A stretch of DNA of 64,000 bases from JAHEEL01 sp963715255 (GTDB lineage Bacteria > Actinomycetota > Acidimicrobiia > Spongiisociales > UBA5794), in the NCBI GenBank assembly GCA_963715255.1, contig CAVQRN010000006.1:124001-188000 (forward strand). Direction: 5' to 3'. The notes beneath the pieces are model-generated. The model was not told the origin of the DNA. It saw nothing but the letters and a program-made list of their open reading frames with translations, and did not search any database. Shown here in pieces: positions 43,818-53,561 of this stretch. Position 1 is the stretch's first letter, and the number at the start of each line of letters is the position of its first letter. A program made the position numbers and the translations under genes.

Positions 43818-45101
43818 GTGTCACGACGTGCCCGCTTCGCATGGTTCTGGCTCGCGGCGATCACGATCGTCGCGGTAACACCGTTCGCGTCTTTCGCGGC
43901 CGGCGAGTCGATCGGCGGCTCCCTCATTCAACGGCTCGGTGATGAGAGGCTTCCCGTCGAGGGAATCACCATCACCGTGATCCAGGACGGGACCGAGATC
44001 GGAACCGGAGTGTCCGGAACCGACGGGAAATGGGAGATTCCTGTCCCGGGTGCCGGCATCTACCTGGTAAGACTCGAGACCTCGACCCTCCCCGAGGGCG
44101 TCGCACTCACCGACCCCGACAAGCAGGAGCTCTCGGATGTCGAGGTCCGCGACGGACAAGCCAAGAAGGTGATCTTCCCGCTCGGCGAAGGGACGTCCTC
44201 GACGTTGCCGAGCTACGCACGAGTGGGAGCCCTCTTCATCTCCGGGCTCAAGCTGGGAGCGATCATTGCCCTCTCCGCCGTCGGTCTCTCCCTGGTGTTC
44301 GGCGTCACAGGCCTTGTCAACTTCGCCCATGCGGAGATGGTCACGCTCGGCGCCGTCGCCGCATACTTCTTCCATGGCTCAACCCTCGGTCCGCAGTGGC
44401 CGCTCGTGGTCGCGATCGTGCCGGCCATCCTCGTCGGTGCCGGATTTGGATGGTTGCAGGAGCGGGCACTGTGGCGACCGCTCCGGAACCGGCACACCGG
44501 TCTCATAGCAATGATGGTCGTCTCGATCGGACTCTCGTTCGCCCTCCGCAACCTCTTCCTCATCATCTTCGGCGGCGAACCGCGGGCCTACCCAGACTTC
44601 GCGGGACAGCCGCCGATCGAGCTTCTCGGCATCTCGATGGTCCCCAAGCAGCTCGCAACCATCGCCATCTCACTCATCGTGCTCGCCGGCGTCGGCCTCT
44701 TCCTTCAGCGCAGTCGCTCGGGGACCGCGATCCGCGCCGTCGCCGACGACGCGGACCTCGCCGAGTCATCCGGCATCAACGTCAACCAGATCATCCTCAT
44801 CACCTGGGTGCTGGCCGGTGGACTTGCCGCCCTCGGCGGAGTCTTCTTCGGACTCAACGAAGCGGTCCAATGGGACATGGGGTTCAAGCTTCTCCTCCTC
44901 ATCTTCGCCGCGGTCGTGCTCGGCGGCCTTGGAACCGCCTACGGGGCCATGGTCGGCGGCTTCATCGTCGGCGTTGCGGTCGAAATGAGCACCCTCGTGT
45001 TCCCCAATGAGTTGAAGGCGGCAGTCGGCCTCGGCGTTCTCATCGTCATGCTGCTCATCAGACCACAGGGTCTCCTCGGCTCGAAGGAGCGGATCGGCTG
45101 A
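43818..45101 (+). CDS. livH: Branched-chain amino acid-type ABC permease LivH with extra N-terminal secreted domain
   Basis: 427 residues, about 130 longer than a normal LivH. It begins with a signal-like helix (FAWFWLAAITIVAVTPFASFA); residues of about 30-120 then form a beta-rich domain (GITITVIQDGTEIGTGVSGT, then GKWEIPVPGAGIYLVRLET), like the carboxypeptidase regulatory/SpaA-like folds of surface proteins. The LivH core starts near residue 137 (GLKLGAIIALSAVGLSLVFG) and includes LVNFAHAEMVTLGA and the SGINVNQIILITWVLAGGLA segment. First gene of livHMGF. Confidence 0.88.
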   Translation: MSRRARFAWFWLAAITIVAVTPFASFAAGESIGGSLIQRLGDERLPVEGITITVIQDGTEIGTGVSGTDGKWEIPVPGAGIYLVRLETSTLPEGVALTDPDKQELSDVEVRDGQAKKVIFPLGEGTSSTLPSYARVGALFISGLKLGAIIALSAVGLSLVFGVTGLVNFAHAEMVTLGAVAAYFFHGSTLGPQWPLVVAIVPAILVGAGFGWLQERALWRPLRNRHTGLIAMMVVSIGLSFALRNLFLIIFGGEPRAYPDFAGQPPIELLGISMVPKQLATIAISLIVLAGVGLFLQRSRSGTAIRAVADDADLAESSGINVNQIILITWVLAGGLAALGGVFFGLNEAVQWDMGFKLLLLIFAAVVLGGLGTAYGAMVGGFIVGVAVEMSTLVFPNELKAAVGLGVLIVMLLIRPQGLLGSKERIG

Positions 45102-46093
45102 TGGACTGGGCAAACATCCTCGTTGACGGCATCCTCTCCACGATCGGTCCGATCACTGCAGCGTATGCAATCTCCGCGATCGGACTGAATCTCCAGTTCG
45201 GCTACGCCGGTCTCCTGAATTTCGGCCACGTCGCATTCATGCTCGTCGGCGCCTATGGGACCGCGATCACCGTCGACTTCGGTGCGCCGCTGTGGCTCGG
45301 CGTCATCGTTGGCATTGTCGCCGCGGCTCTCCTCGGCTTGCTCCTTGGCCTACCGACACTTCGCCTGCGCGCTGACTACCTGGCGATCACAACCATTGCG
45401 GCCGCGGAGGTGATTCGTCTCCTCGTCCGGTCGAATTGGGCACAGCCGCTCACCAATGGGGTCTTCGGCATCCAGGGATTCGCCGACTCGTTCTTCAATC
45501 TCAACCCGTTCCCCGCGTCTCAGATCTACGGCATCGGAAGTCTCGTCGTGACCGGCCGCAAGCTGTGGGTGATGATCATCGGCTGGACCGTCGCAGCAAT
45601 CATCACACTGTTCGTCCGACGCCTCATCAAGAGCCCATGGGGCAGGGTATTGAAGGCCATCAGGGAGGACGAAGACGCCACGATTTCGCTCGGCAAGAAC
45701 GTCTTCGCCTACAAGCTCCAGGCACTGATGATCGGCGGTGCGATCGCAGGCATCGCAGGAATCCTCCTCGCCGTCGAACAGCAGAACGTAACCCCCGACG
45801 CCTATCTTCCGAAGATCACATTCATCCTCTACGTCATCGTCATCCTTGGCGGTGCAGGCACGATTCTCGGACCGATCGTCGGGGCCATAGCCTTCCAGTT
45901 CATGTTCTTCACCATCGACGCCCTCATGGTCAGTGCACAGGCCAACGTCGGGTGGGTGGGCGACCTCCTGACACCTGCTGCGGCCGGTCAGATCAAGCTC
46001 GTACTGGTCGGCATCGGGATGATGGTCCTCATGATCTTCCGGCCCCAGGGCATCCTCGGGAATAGGGAGGAGGTGCTCATCGATGAACGTTGA
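45101..46093 (+). CDS. livM: Branched-chain amino acid-type ABC permease LivM
   Basis: 330 residues with about nine helices. YAISAIGLNLQFGYAGLLNFG is the typical opening motif of LivM, and the GRVLKAIREDEDATISLGKN loop contacts the ATPases. Its ATG overlaps the livH stop, and livG starts 11 nt before its end. Together with LivH it forms the membrane pore of an importer for branched-chain or other small amino acids, or for urea/amides; the substrate is not decided by sequence. Confidence 0.92.
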   Translation: MDWANILVDGILSTIGPITAAYAISAIGLNLQFGYAGLLNFGHVAFMLVGAYGTAITVDFGAPLWLGVIVGIVAAALLGLLLGLPTLRLRADYLAITTIAAAEVIRLLVRSNWAQPLTNGVFGIQGFADSFFNLNPFPASQIYGIGSLVVTGRKLWVMIIGWTVAAIITLFVRRLIKSPWGRVLKAIREDEDATISLGKNVFAYKLQALMIGGAIAGIAGILLAVEQQNVTPDAYLPKITFILYVIVILGGAGTILGPIVGAIAFQFMFFTIDALMVSAQANVGWVGDLLTPAAAGQIKLVLVGIGMMVLMIFRPQGILGNREEVLIDER

Positions 46094-46910
46094 TCACCCC
46101 ATGTCCGGTGTCGCCCCGGAACCCGGCGTCCACAAACCCGACCCGGTCCTCGTTGCACGAGGCCTACGGCGGTCGTTCGGTGGTCTCGATGCCGTCGACG
46201 TCGACCACCTCGAGATCCAACGGCACACGGTGACGTCCCTCATCGGACCGAACGGGGCCGGCAAGACGACGCTCTTCAACCTCCTCACCGGCTTCGACAA
46301 GCCAAGCGCCGGCGAGTGGCATCTCAACAACGGATCACTCGCCGGGATCGCTGCGTTCCAGGTCACGCGACGCGGGATGGTTCGGACGTTCCAGCTCACT
46401 CGCTCCCTTGGCCGGCTGACGGTGATGGACAACATGCTCGTCGCAACGAAGGACCACGCGGGGGAGAGTCTCTGGGGGGCGATCACGGGTGGGTGGCGCA
46501 TCACCGAGCAAGCCAATGAAGAACGGGCGATCGACCTCCTCGAACGGTTCGGTCTCGATCACATGGCCGAAGAGTTCGCAGGAGGGCTCTCGGGTGGCCA
46601 GAGAAAACTCCTCGAAATGGCCAGGGCGCTCATGATGGAACCGGAGGTCGTCATGCTCGACGAACCGATGGCCGGCGTGAACCCCGTACTCACCCAGTCG
46701 CTACTCACACACATCACCGGTCTCCACGACAGTGGTAAGACCGTCATCTTCATTGAGCACGACATGGATGTCGTCCAGGAGATTTCCGACTGGGTCGTTG
46801 TCATGGCCCAGGGTCGTGTGATTGCCGAGGGACCGCCGGGGGTCATCGCCCAGAACCGGGCCGTGATCGATGCCTACCTCGGAGAGCACCACGGGGAGGC
46901 AGCCACATGA
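46083..46910 (+). CDS. livG: Branched-chain amino acid-type ABC ATPase LivG
   Basis: 275 residues. Walker A IGPNGAGKTTLFNLLTGF, signature GLSGGQRKLLEMARAL, Walker B VVMLDEPMAGVNP and switch His IEHDMDVV. LivG-type C-terminus (GRVIAEGPPGVIAQNRAVID). It overlaps livM by 11 nt and livF by ATGA. The first 20 residues before the ATPase fold are an ordinary short extension. Confidence 0.94.
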   Translation: MNVDHPMSGVAPEPGVHKPDPVLVARGLRRSFGGLDAVDVDHLEIQRHTVTSLIGPNGAGKTTLFNLLTGFDKPSAGEWHLNNGSLAGIAAFQVTRRGMVRTFQLTRSLGRLTVMDNMLVATKDHAGESLWGAITGGWRITEQANEERAIDLLERFGLDHMAEEFAGGLSGGQRKLLEMARALMMEPEVVMLDEPMAGVNPVLTQSLLTHITGLHDSGKTVIFIEHDMDVVQEISDWVVVMAQGRVIAEGPPGVIAQNRAVIDAYLGEHHGEAAT

Positions 46911-47635
46911 CCGACCAACTCCTCATCGCCGATGGTGTTGTCGCCGGATATCTTCCCGGAGTCGACATCTTCCGCGGCGTGGACCTCACCCTCGGCGACG
47001 GGGAACTGATCGGGATCATCGGACCGAACGGTGCGGGCAAGTCGACGCTCGTCAAGGCGATCTTCGGTCTGGTCTCGGTTCGCAAGGGCCTCGTGACCCT
47101 CAGGGGCAACGACATCTCAAATCTCCCCGCACACGAACTCGTGGCCCTCGGTGTCGGGTATGTGCCGCAGCGGGAGAACGTGTTCCCATCGCTGACGGTC
47201 GAAGACAATCTCCGCATGGGGCTCTACCTGGAACCGAAGGCATGGGCCCGGCGGCTGGCAGCGGTCGTAGAGATCTTCCCCCTTCTCGCCGACCGATCCG
47301 ATCAGCGCGCCGGCTACCTGTCGGGCGGGGAACGCCAGATGGTCGCAATCGGACGAGCGCTGATGATGGACCCGTCGGTTCTTCTCCTCGACGAACCCTC
47401 TGCCGGTCTTTCGCCAGCCAACCAGGACCTCGTGTTCGAGCGGATTCGCGACATCGCCGACTCCGGCGTGTCGATCATCATGGTCGAGCAGAATGCCCGG
47501 CGATGCCTTCAGATCGCGGACCGTGCCTACGTCCTCGACCAGGGACAGAACGCCCACACCGGAGCGGGACGAGATCTCCTCCACGATCCGAAGGTCATCG
47601 ACCTGTATCTAGGAACCCTCGGTCGGGTCGAGTGA
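46907..47635 (+). CDS. livF: Branched-chain amino acid-type ABC ATPase LivF
   Basis: 242 residues. Walker A IGPNGAGKSTLVKAIFGL, signature YLSGGERQMVAIGRAL, Walker B LLLDEPSAGLSP; the switch position reads IIMVEQNARR, where LivF proteins have Gln/Glu rather than His after the Glu. It begins by overlapping livG (ATGA) and ends the operon. About 60 bp later copy B of the long repeat begins. Confidence 0.94.
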   Translation: MTDQLLIADGVVAGYLPGVDIFRGVDLTLGDGELIGIIGPNGAGKSTLVKAIFGLVSVRKGLVTLRGNDISNLPAHELVALGVGYVPQRENVFPSLTVEDNLRMGLYLEPKAWARRLAAVVEIFPLLADRSDQRAGYLSGGERQMVAIGRALMMDPSVLLLDEPSAGLSPANQDLVFERIRDIADSGVSIIMVEQNARRCLQIADRAYVLDQGQNAHTGAGRDLLHDPKVIDLYLGTLGRVE

Positions 47636-47692
47636 TCACAGGTACTCAGTACCGGCCACAAACCGCCACCGATGTCCTGTCCTTGCGGTTCG

Positions 47693-48100
47693 CCGGTACC
47701 CGGGGGCTCAGCGGATAGGGCAGATTCGGCAGTAACGAAGCGACGTTCATCCATCCCATCGCTGCGCCTGGATCCGCGGTTTGTCGTCGGGTTCGCTGGC
47801 GGGGTCTCACGGTGGGACCGGGTTTCGAGATGCTGCCGACGATCACGATCCGGGTGAAGGTGTGATCAGGGCTCTCTGACACGCTCCCCCACGCAGTGGG
47901 GGAGATGGCCGGCAGGCCAGAGGGGGCCGTTTTGGCCTCATCACGGTCGGATGCAGACGCGCCGGTGCGAACTCGCAGGTGGCCCCCCTGCTCGTCGAGA
48001 ACACCCCCCTGCTCGTCGCACGCCCCTCGCGTTCCCCCGCCGTTCCGTCGGGGGGGACAGGAGAGGCGTGGTCTCTCCCACGTCACCAACCGTGGATTGA
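47693..48100 (-). repeat. Long non-coding repeat, copy B of an inverted pair
   Basis: About 408 bp matching copy A (42227-42607) in opposite orientation, with one extra block in which GACGAGCAGGGGGG occurs twice. It contains a perfect hairpin CTCCCCCAC-GCA-GTGGGGGAG (47884-47904), which in copy A has one mismatch. It fills most of the gap between livF and the binding-protein gene. Confidence 0.85.
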
Positions 48101-48139
48101 AGCTGCGTGGGGGCACGGATGACGCCAAGCCTCTCACCA

Positions 48140-48179
48140 AATGGAGTGGGGTCCGGCATCTGCCGGACCCCACTCCATT
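48140..48179. terminator. Perfect 19-bp hairpin terminator
   Basis: AATGGAGTGGGGTCCGGCA and its exact complement are separated by TC. It lies 20 nt after the stop of the minus-strand binding-protein gene and probably ends it; it may also stop readthrough from the liv operon. Confidence 0.85.
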
Positions 48180-48199
48180 CTTGGTTGGTTGCGACTGGG

Positions 48200-49540
48200 T
48201 CAGCTGGCGACGATTTGTTCGAGGGTCGTCGTGTTGCCTTCGGCGTCATACAAGAAGACGTCGTAGGTGCCGATTCCCGGTTCGTTACTCGCACCGAAAT
48301 CGAGGGGACCCGAAGCACCGTCATAGTCGATGTCCTTGCCCTCCATCAACAAGTTGAAGCACTCTTCGAACATCGAGCACTTCTCCCCGCCCTTGGTCAC
48401 ATTCTCGATCTCAGTGACAAACACGGCAGGATCGGCACTCTGAGCAGCCTGCGCCGCGAGCACCATCACCATCAGACAGTCATAATCCTGCGCCGAGAAG
48501 ATCGTCGGCGTACCAGGGAACGCCGCCTCGAACCGCGCCGGGAACGTCGCCTCGCCATTCGCCGGCGACGCCGACGGAGCCGTACCCTTGATCCCGTCAA
48601 GGAGCGCAACATTGCCGCCGACCTGATCCGAACCGACCGTGTCCTTGAACCCGTCGGCCACATACACCTGACCCTCGAAACCCGCACCAGCGAGATCGAG
48701 CAGGAGCTGACCACCCTCCTCAAACGTGATCATCACCAGCGTGTCAGCGCCACTGGCCACAACCGCCTGAGCCTCAGTCGCAAACGAACCAGCCTTCGGA
48801 TCGTACGACTCGGCAAGAACAACAACATCACTCAACTCAGCGGCGACAAGCTCACCGAAACCAACGCCGTACTCGTCATTACGCCACAACACCGCCACCG
48901 CCGTCGGCGCATCCCCAGCAACAACATCGGCAAGGGCAGGGCCCTGCAGATTATCCGAAGGAGCGGTACGGAAATAGTACGGGTCGTAATCACTCGAACT
49001 CAACGCCGCAGCAGTATTCGACCCCGAACACATCGCGACCTGACTCGACTGCACCTTGTCAACAATCGACAGCGAAACACCCGAAGCCGCAGCCCCGATA
49101 ATCCCGGCATAGTCACCCGTCAGATACTTATCCACCGTCGCCGAAGCGATATTCGGATCCGTCCCCGAATCACCGTAATCGACACTGACCAAACCATCAG
49201 ACACGGCATTGATCTCATCAACACCCATCTTGATCGGATTCTCGAGCGCCTCAATGATCGAAGCGAGCTGCCCCGTCTGAGGAAGGACCGTCCCGATCCT
49301 GATCGGAACCGGCGCAAACGCCACCCCACCCGTCGTCGTCGTCTCCTCAACCGTCGTCGTCGTCTCCTCAACCGTCGTCGTCGTCTCTTCGACCGATGTG
49401 GTCGTGGAGTCCCCGGCCGTTGTCGTCGTTGCAGCAACATCGTCGTCTCCGCCGGAATTCACGGCGATGACGATGACGATGATCACGGCAACGGCAGCAA
49501 CAAGGATCCACGGAAGCCACTTCCGCAGGTTGTCGTTCAT
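48200..49540 (-). CDS. livK: Branched-chain amino acid-type substrate-binding protein (LivK/Periplasmic_binding_6)
   Basis: 446 residues, ATG at 49540 with a GGAGG ribosome site. An N-terminal helix (LPWILVAAVAVIIVIVIAV) without a lipobox Cys would anchor it, followed by a Thr-rich linker of 8-residue repeats (VEETTTTV, 24-bp DNA units near 49330-49400). The ligand-binding domain starts IRIGTVLPQTGQLASIIEAL and has the bilobal pattern (SQVAMCSGSNTAAALSS, YYFRTAPSDNLQGPALADV). It is convergent with, not part of, livHMGF, but is the evident binding partner. The membrane anchor in place of a lipoprotein signal is notable. Confidence 0.9.
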   Translation of the reverse strand: MNDNLRKWLPWILVAAVAVIIVIVIAVNSGGDDDVAATTTTAGDSTTTSVEETTTTVEETTTTVEETTTTGGVAFAPVPIRIGTVLPQTGQLASIIEALENPIKMGVDEINAVSDGLVSVDYGDSGTDPNIASATVDKYLTGDYAGIIGAAASGVSLSIVDKVQSSQVAMCSGSNTAAALSSSDYDPYYFRTAPSDNLQGPALADVVAGDAPTAVAVLWRNDEYGVGFGELVAAELSDVVVLAESYDPKAGSFATEAQAVVASGADTLVMITFEEGGQLLLDLAGAGFEGQVYVADGFKDTVGSDQVGGNVALLDGIKGTAPSASPANGEATFPARFEAAFPGTPTIFSAQDYDCLMVMVLAAQAAQSADPAVFVTEIENVTKGGEKCSMFEECFNLLMEGKDIDYDGASGPLDFGASNEPGIGTYDVFLYDAEGNTTTLEQIVAS

Positions 49541-49761
49541 TGTTTTGCCTCCAAAGTGAGTCACCCTAGATAACCAGGAACCCCGGACGAGTGCCGGGGT
49601 GCACAGGAAGATAGGCAGGAAACCCCATATTGTGCAAGGGAAAGGTCAGATACGACACATGAGAGACAAGATACGAGACCCCGGATGCCGGACCCGAGGG
49701 GTGTCCACCGGCGGCCGATCCTCGCAAGCAGACAATCGGTGCCCGAGATCCACGAGTCCGG

Positions 49762-49767
49762 CATAAT
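49762..49767 (+). promoter_or_regulatory. Probable -10 box (CATAAT), leaderless start of hflX
   Basis: CATAAT ends 6 nt before the ATG at 49774; no ribosome site is present. Confidence 0.4.
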
Positions 49768-49773
49768 CCCCTC

Positions 49774-51098
49774 ATGACCGATCGTTCTGAATCCCACGTT
49801 GGACGCAGTGGACGTCGCCTCACCGCGTCGGTCACCGACCTCGATGTCGTTCGCCAGCGGGCATTGCTCATCGGGTTGGTGCGCGACGGCGGCGGAGTCG
49901 CAGAAGGAGACCGGAGCCTCGGGGAACTCGAACTGCTCACCGACACGGCGGGCTCAGACCCGGTCGAAGCAGTATCTCGTCCGACGCGGTCGGCCGGATC
50001 CAGCAACGTTCATCGGGAAGGGCAAGCTCTCCGAACTAGTCGCCGAGTCGCACATGCTCGATATCGACGTGGTCGTGTTCGACAACGAACTCTCGCCGGC
50101 TCAACAACGCAATCTCCAGCAGGCGTTCGAGTGCGATGTCGTCGACCGGGTCGCTCTGATCCTCGACATCTTCGCTCAACACGCTCACACCCACGAGGGT
50201 CGTCTCCAGGTGGAACTCGCCCAGCACCGCTACCGCCTTCCGCGTCTCCGAGGCAAGGGGGTCGAACTCTCCCGACTCGGCGCCGGGATCGGGACTCGGG
50301 GCCCGGGGAGAGACCAAGCTCGAGACCGACCGACGTCGGATCCTTGATCGGGTCTCCAAGATCGAGCGGGAATTGAAGGAAGCGAGCCGGTCGCGAGATA
50401 CGAGGGCGAAGTCTCGGAAACGCTCAGGCCTCCCCATGGCCGCCATCGTGGGCTACACGAACGCCGGGAAGTCGACGCTCTTCAACCGCCTTACGGATGC
50501 ACACGTCCTCGTCGAAGACCGTCTCTTCGCGACGCTCGGATCCACGGTTCGCAGGCTCGACCTACCCGATGGGCACCGCGCCCTGATGTCGGACACGGTC
50601 GGCTTCGTCCGGAGACTCCCGCATGAACTTGTCGAAGCTTTCCGCTCAACACTCGACGAAGCCGCCGAGGCGGATCTGCTCGTTCACGTCGTCGATGCCG
50701 CCGATCCCGATCCGGACGGACAGATCGCAGCCGTTCGCGATGTACTCAACGAGATCGGGGCAGCAGAGATCCCGGAGATCCTCGTGTTCAACAAGATCGA
50801 CGTGACAGAGCCGGCCGTCGTTCAGAGACTCCTCACCGTCTACGAGGGGTCCGTCGCGGTATCCGCACTGACCGGCAAGGACACCGACAGCGTCACCGCA
50901 GCGATCGTCGACGGCCTCGAAGCCGTCACCACCACGGTGGATCTCCTGATCCCGTACGATCGTGGGGACCTCGTAGCGACGCTGCACGATGTCGGTGAAG
51001 TCCTCAACGAGCAACATGCCGAAGCGGGAACCGAGATCACGGTGCGCCTCCCCGGCCCAACGGCAGAGAGATTCGCCGACTTCAATCGCTTGCGATAG
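49774..51098 (+). pseudogene. hflX: GTPase HflX, split by two frameshifts
   Basis: Read in three frames: ALLIGLVRDGG through TDTAGSDPVE; a +1 shift near 49965 to QYLVRRGRPDPATFIGKGK and on to LGAGIGTRGPG; a second +1 shift near 50300 to ETDRRRILDRVSKIERELKE and the GTPase domain. That domain has G1 VGYTNAGKSTLFN, G3 DTVGFVRRLPHEL and G4 NKID. Total about 440 residues, normal for HflX, the ribosome-splitting GTPase. The middle motif LVAESHMLDIDVVVFDNELS is intact. Both breaks sit in conserved sequence, so sequencing error is likely. Confidence 0.88.
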
Positions 51099-51137
51099 GG
51101 GACAAGCAGGCGGTCCCCTATCCCTGTTTGCCGTCGT

Positions 51138-52448
51138 CTACAGGATCTTCGCGGCGTATTCGGCGAGGGGGCTTCGCACCGTTCGATCTAGCGTGACGTG
51201 ACCGAACAGTGAGTTCCCTTTGAACTTCTCGATCATGGCGGCCAACCCGCCGAACGGTGACACGTACGGATTGTCTACCTGGGTCAGATCGCCGCAGAAC
51301 ACGACTTTGGAATCGGCTCCCATCCGGGTCAGGATCACCTTGAGCGTCGGGAGCTCCAGATTCTGCGCCTCGTCGACGATCACGAGTTCACCGGTGATCG
51401 ATCGGCCACGGAGGTAGGTCACGGCGGCCATCTCGAGAACGTCTCGGTCGAAGAGCTCTTCAACCGTGTCGCGAACCGAGCCTTCGGACCGTCCGAAGAG
51501 GGCATAGAGGTTGTCGTACACGGCAGCCATCCACGGCTCGAGCTTCTCGCCGAGATCGCCGGGGAGATATCCGACCTCCTGCCGTCCCACCGCCACGAGC
51601 GGCCGATACACCGAGACCCTCCGGTAGCGACCAAGTTCGAGCACTTGCTCGAGTGCCGCGGCAAGAGCAAGGAACGTCTTCCCCGTTCCTGCCATGCCCA
51701 TCACCGAAACAGCCGCGACGTCGGGGTCCATCAAGAGATCCAGGGCGAACGCCTGGCGCATGTTCTTCGATTCGATCCCGAAGGCGTGCCGAGTGCCGGG
51801 GACCCGCGTGATCACCGTTCGCGCACCGTCATCAACGACCCGCCCGAGACCGGACTGAGATCCGGGTCCGTGGAGGACAACGAATTGATTGACGACAAGA
51901 TCTGAACTCTCGACGACGACCTTCCCGCTCCCGAAGAGTTCGTCGACGGTGTCGCCTGCAACGTCGATCTCCGCGACACCGCTGTACGACTCATCGACTT
52001 GCACCGTGTCACCTCGGTAGTCCTCGACCGGGACACCGAGCTGGGCTCCCTTGATGCGGAGCGCCGCGTCCTTCGTGACGAGCACTGCGGGCACTCCGCC
52101 GTCGACGAGATTGAGGCATGTTGCGAGGATGCGGTGATCCGCGGTGGATGGGTCGAGGATGTCGGGGAGGCGGTCCGACGTGATCCCGTTCAGCTCGATC
52201 CTGAGTGACCCTCCTCCCGGGAGATCAGTTGGCGCTGCCAGTCCACCGGATTCAGATGCGCCGAGGCTCTCCAGCAGCCGGATCGCCGAGCGTGCATTCG
52301 CCCCCACCTCGTCCATTCGAGACTTCTGCCGGTCGAGTTCCTCGACGACAACGAGCGGAAGCACCACATGGTGTTCGTCGAATCGGAGCGGGGCGTGGGG
52401 GTCGGCTAGGAGGACGCAGGTGTCGAGGACGTAGTTGTTGGACGTCAA
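51138..52448 (-). CDS. phoH2: PIN domain-PhoH ATPase fusion
   Basis: 436 residues. The N-terminal PIN domain (about 1-140) opens NYVLDTCVLLADPHAPLRF with acidic residues at the expected metal positions (Asp, Glu in VVEELDRQK, Asp in TKDAALRIKG). The PhoH domain (about 225-430) has Walker A GMAGTGKTFLALAAALEQ, Walker B LVIVDEAQNLE and the arginine-finger region (DRTVRSPLAEYAAKIL). Such PhoH2 proteins have RNA helicase plus ribonuclease activity in mycobacteria, where the gene often has a small antitoxin upstream; none is seen here. Divergent from gpsA, 123 bp apart. Confidence 0.9.
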   Translation of the reverse strand: MTSNNYVLDTCVLLADPHAPLRFDEHHVVLPLVVVEELDRQKSRMDEVGANARSAIRLLESLGASESGGLAAPTDLPGGGSLRIELNGITSDRLPDILDPSTADHRILATCLNLVDGGVPAVLVTKDAALRIKGAQLGVPVEDYRGDTVQVDESYSGVAEIDVAGDTVDELFGSGKVVVESSDLVVNQFVVLHGPGSQSGLGRVVDDGARTVITRVPGTRHAFGIESKNMRQAFALDLLMDPDVAAVSVMGMAGTGKTFLALAAALEQVLELGRYRRVSVYRPLVAVGRQEVGYLPGDLGEKLEPWMAAVYDNLYALFGRSEGSVRDTVEELFDRDVLEMAAVTYLRGRSITGELVIVDEAQNLELPTLKVILTRMGADSKVVFCGDLTQVDNPYVSPFGGLAAMIEKFKGNSLFGHVTLDRTVRSPLAEYAAKIL

Positions 52449-52571
52449 AGGGCCTCGCTCTCGCGGCGTGTGTGTTCCATGAAGCGTCGCCGAGCGATCC
52501 CAGGATTACAAGGACCCGCCGGAATGGTCCGGCCGGATGTCGTAGCCTGAGGCCGAACGAGAGGAGAGCAC

Positions 52572-53561
52572 ATGAAGGTCGCCGTCGTCGGAGCGGGCTC
52601 CTGGGGAACAACGGTCGCCTCGATGCTGGCTCCAAGAACCGACACCGTTCTTTGGGCACGTCGACCCGCGTTGGTCGAGCGGATCAACGAGGGCACAAAC
52701 CCCGACTATCTCGCCGGCTTCGCGCTCCCGAGCGCGCTCGCGGCAACGACCGATATCGAGGCCGCGATCGCCGGTGCCGATGCGATCGTCATGAGCGTCC
52801 CGTCACATGGGTTCCGTTCCGTACTCGAACAGGCCTCCGAGACCATCGACTCGGAGACACCGATCCTCTCGCTCTCGAAGGGGATCGAGGAGTCATCGCT
52901 GATGCGCATGACCGAGGTCATCTCCGACGTGCTCCGTAACCACAACCATTCGCGCATCGGGGTCCTCACGGGACCCAACCTCGCCCGCGAGATCATGTCC
53001 GGTCAGCCGGCGGCCACGGTGATCGCCATGAAGGATCACCCCACAGCGGTCGACCTCCAGGCCGTATTCATTGGCCCCCTGTTCCGCGTCTACACGAACC
53101 CCGATGTGATCGGTGCAGAGAGTGCGGGAGCGCTCAAGAACGTCATGGCGATCGCTGCAGGAATGGCGGAGGGTCTTGGCTTCGGACTCAACACCGTCTC
53201 GATGCTGATGACACGCGCGCTCGTCGAGATGTCGAGACTCGGCGTCGCGATGGGAGGACGCCCTTCGACGTTCGCCGGCCTCGCGGGTATGGGCGACCTC
53301 ATCGCCACGTGTATGTCGAGCGAGAGCCGAAATCACCGAGTCGGCCTCGGCCTCGGACAAGGCAAGATGATCAACGAGATCGTCTCGGAGATGAATATGG
53401 TGGCCGAGGGGGTCAAGTCAACGAGGGGAATCCTCGCCCTGGCCGACCGGTACGCCATCGAGATGCCGATCGCTGAGCAGGTCGGCCGCGTCCTCTACGA
53501 AGACGCCTCGGTCCCTGAAGCGATCGCAACGCTCATGGGAAGATCAGCGAAGCCTGAATGA
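52572..53561 (+). CDS. gpsA: NAD(P)-dependent glycerol-3-phosphate dehydrogenase
   Basis: 329 residues, ATG with a GAGAGGAGAG ribosome site; TAGCCT at 52543-52548 is a candidate -10 box. The nucleotide-binding start is VAVVGAGSWGTTVASMLAP; substrate motifs are LSLSKGIE, LTGPNLAREIM and the catalytic Lys in GALKNVMAIAAGMAEGLGFG, with SESRNHRVGLGLGQG farther on. It makes sn-glycerol-3-phosphate for phospholipids. The stop codon is followed directly by an octamer array. Confidence 0.95.
   Translation: MKVAVVGAGSWGTTVASMLAPRTDTVLWARRPALVERINEGTNPDYLAGFALPSALAATTDIEAAIAGADAIVMSVPSHGFRSVLEQASETIDSETPILSLSKGIEESSLMRMTEVISDVLRNHNHSRIGVLTGPNLAREIMSGQPAATVIAMKDHPTAVDLQAVFIGPLFRVYTNPDVIGAESAGALKNVMAIAAGMAEGLGFGLNTVSMLMTRALVEMSRLGVAMGGRPSTFAGLAGMGDLIATCMSSESRNHRVGLGLGQGKMINEIVSEMNMVAEGVKSTRGILALADRYAIEMPIAEQVGRVLYEDASVPEAIATLMGRSAKPE

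Noticed and set aside
48107..49573. A 488-codon plus-strand open frame opposite livK, extremely Arg-rich
   Set aside because: Antisense to a complete binding-protein gene, and it crosses a terminator hairpin; no protein-like pattern.
51138..52448. PhoAT-PhoH2 toxin-antitoxin operon
   Set aside because: No small antitoxin frame with a ribosome site is found in the 123 bp upstream; the gene faces gpsA divergently.
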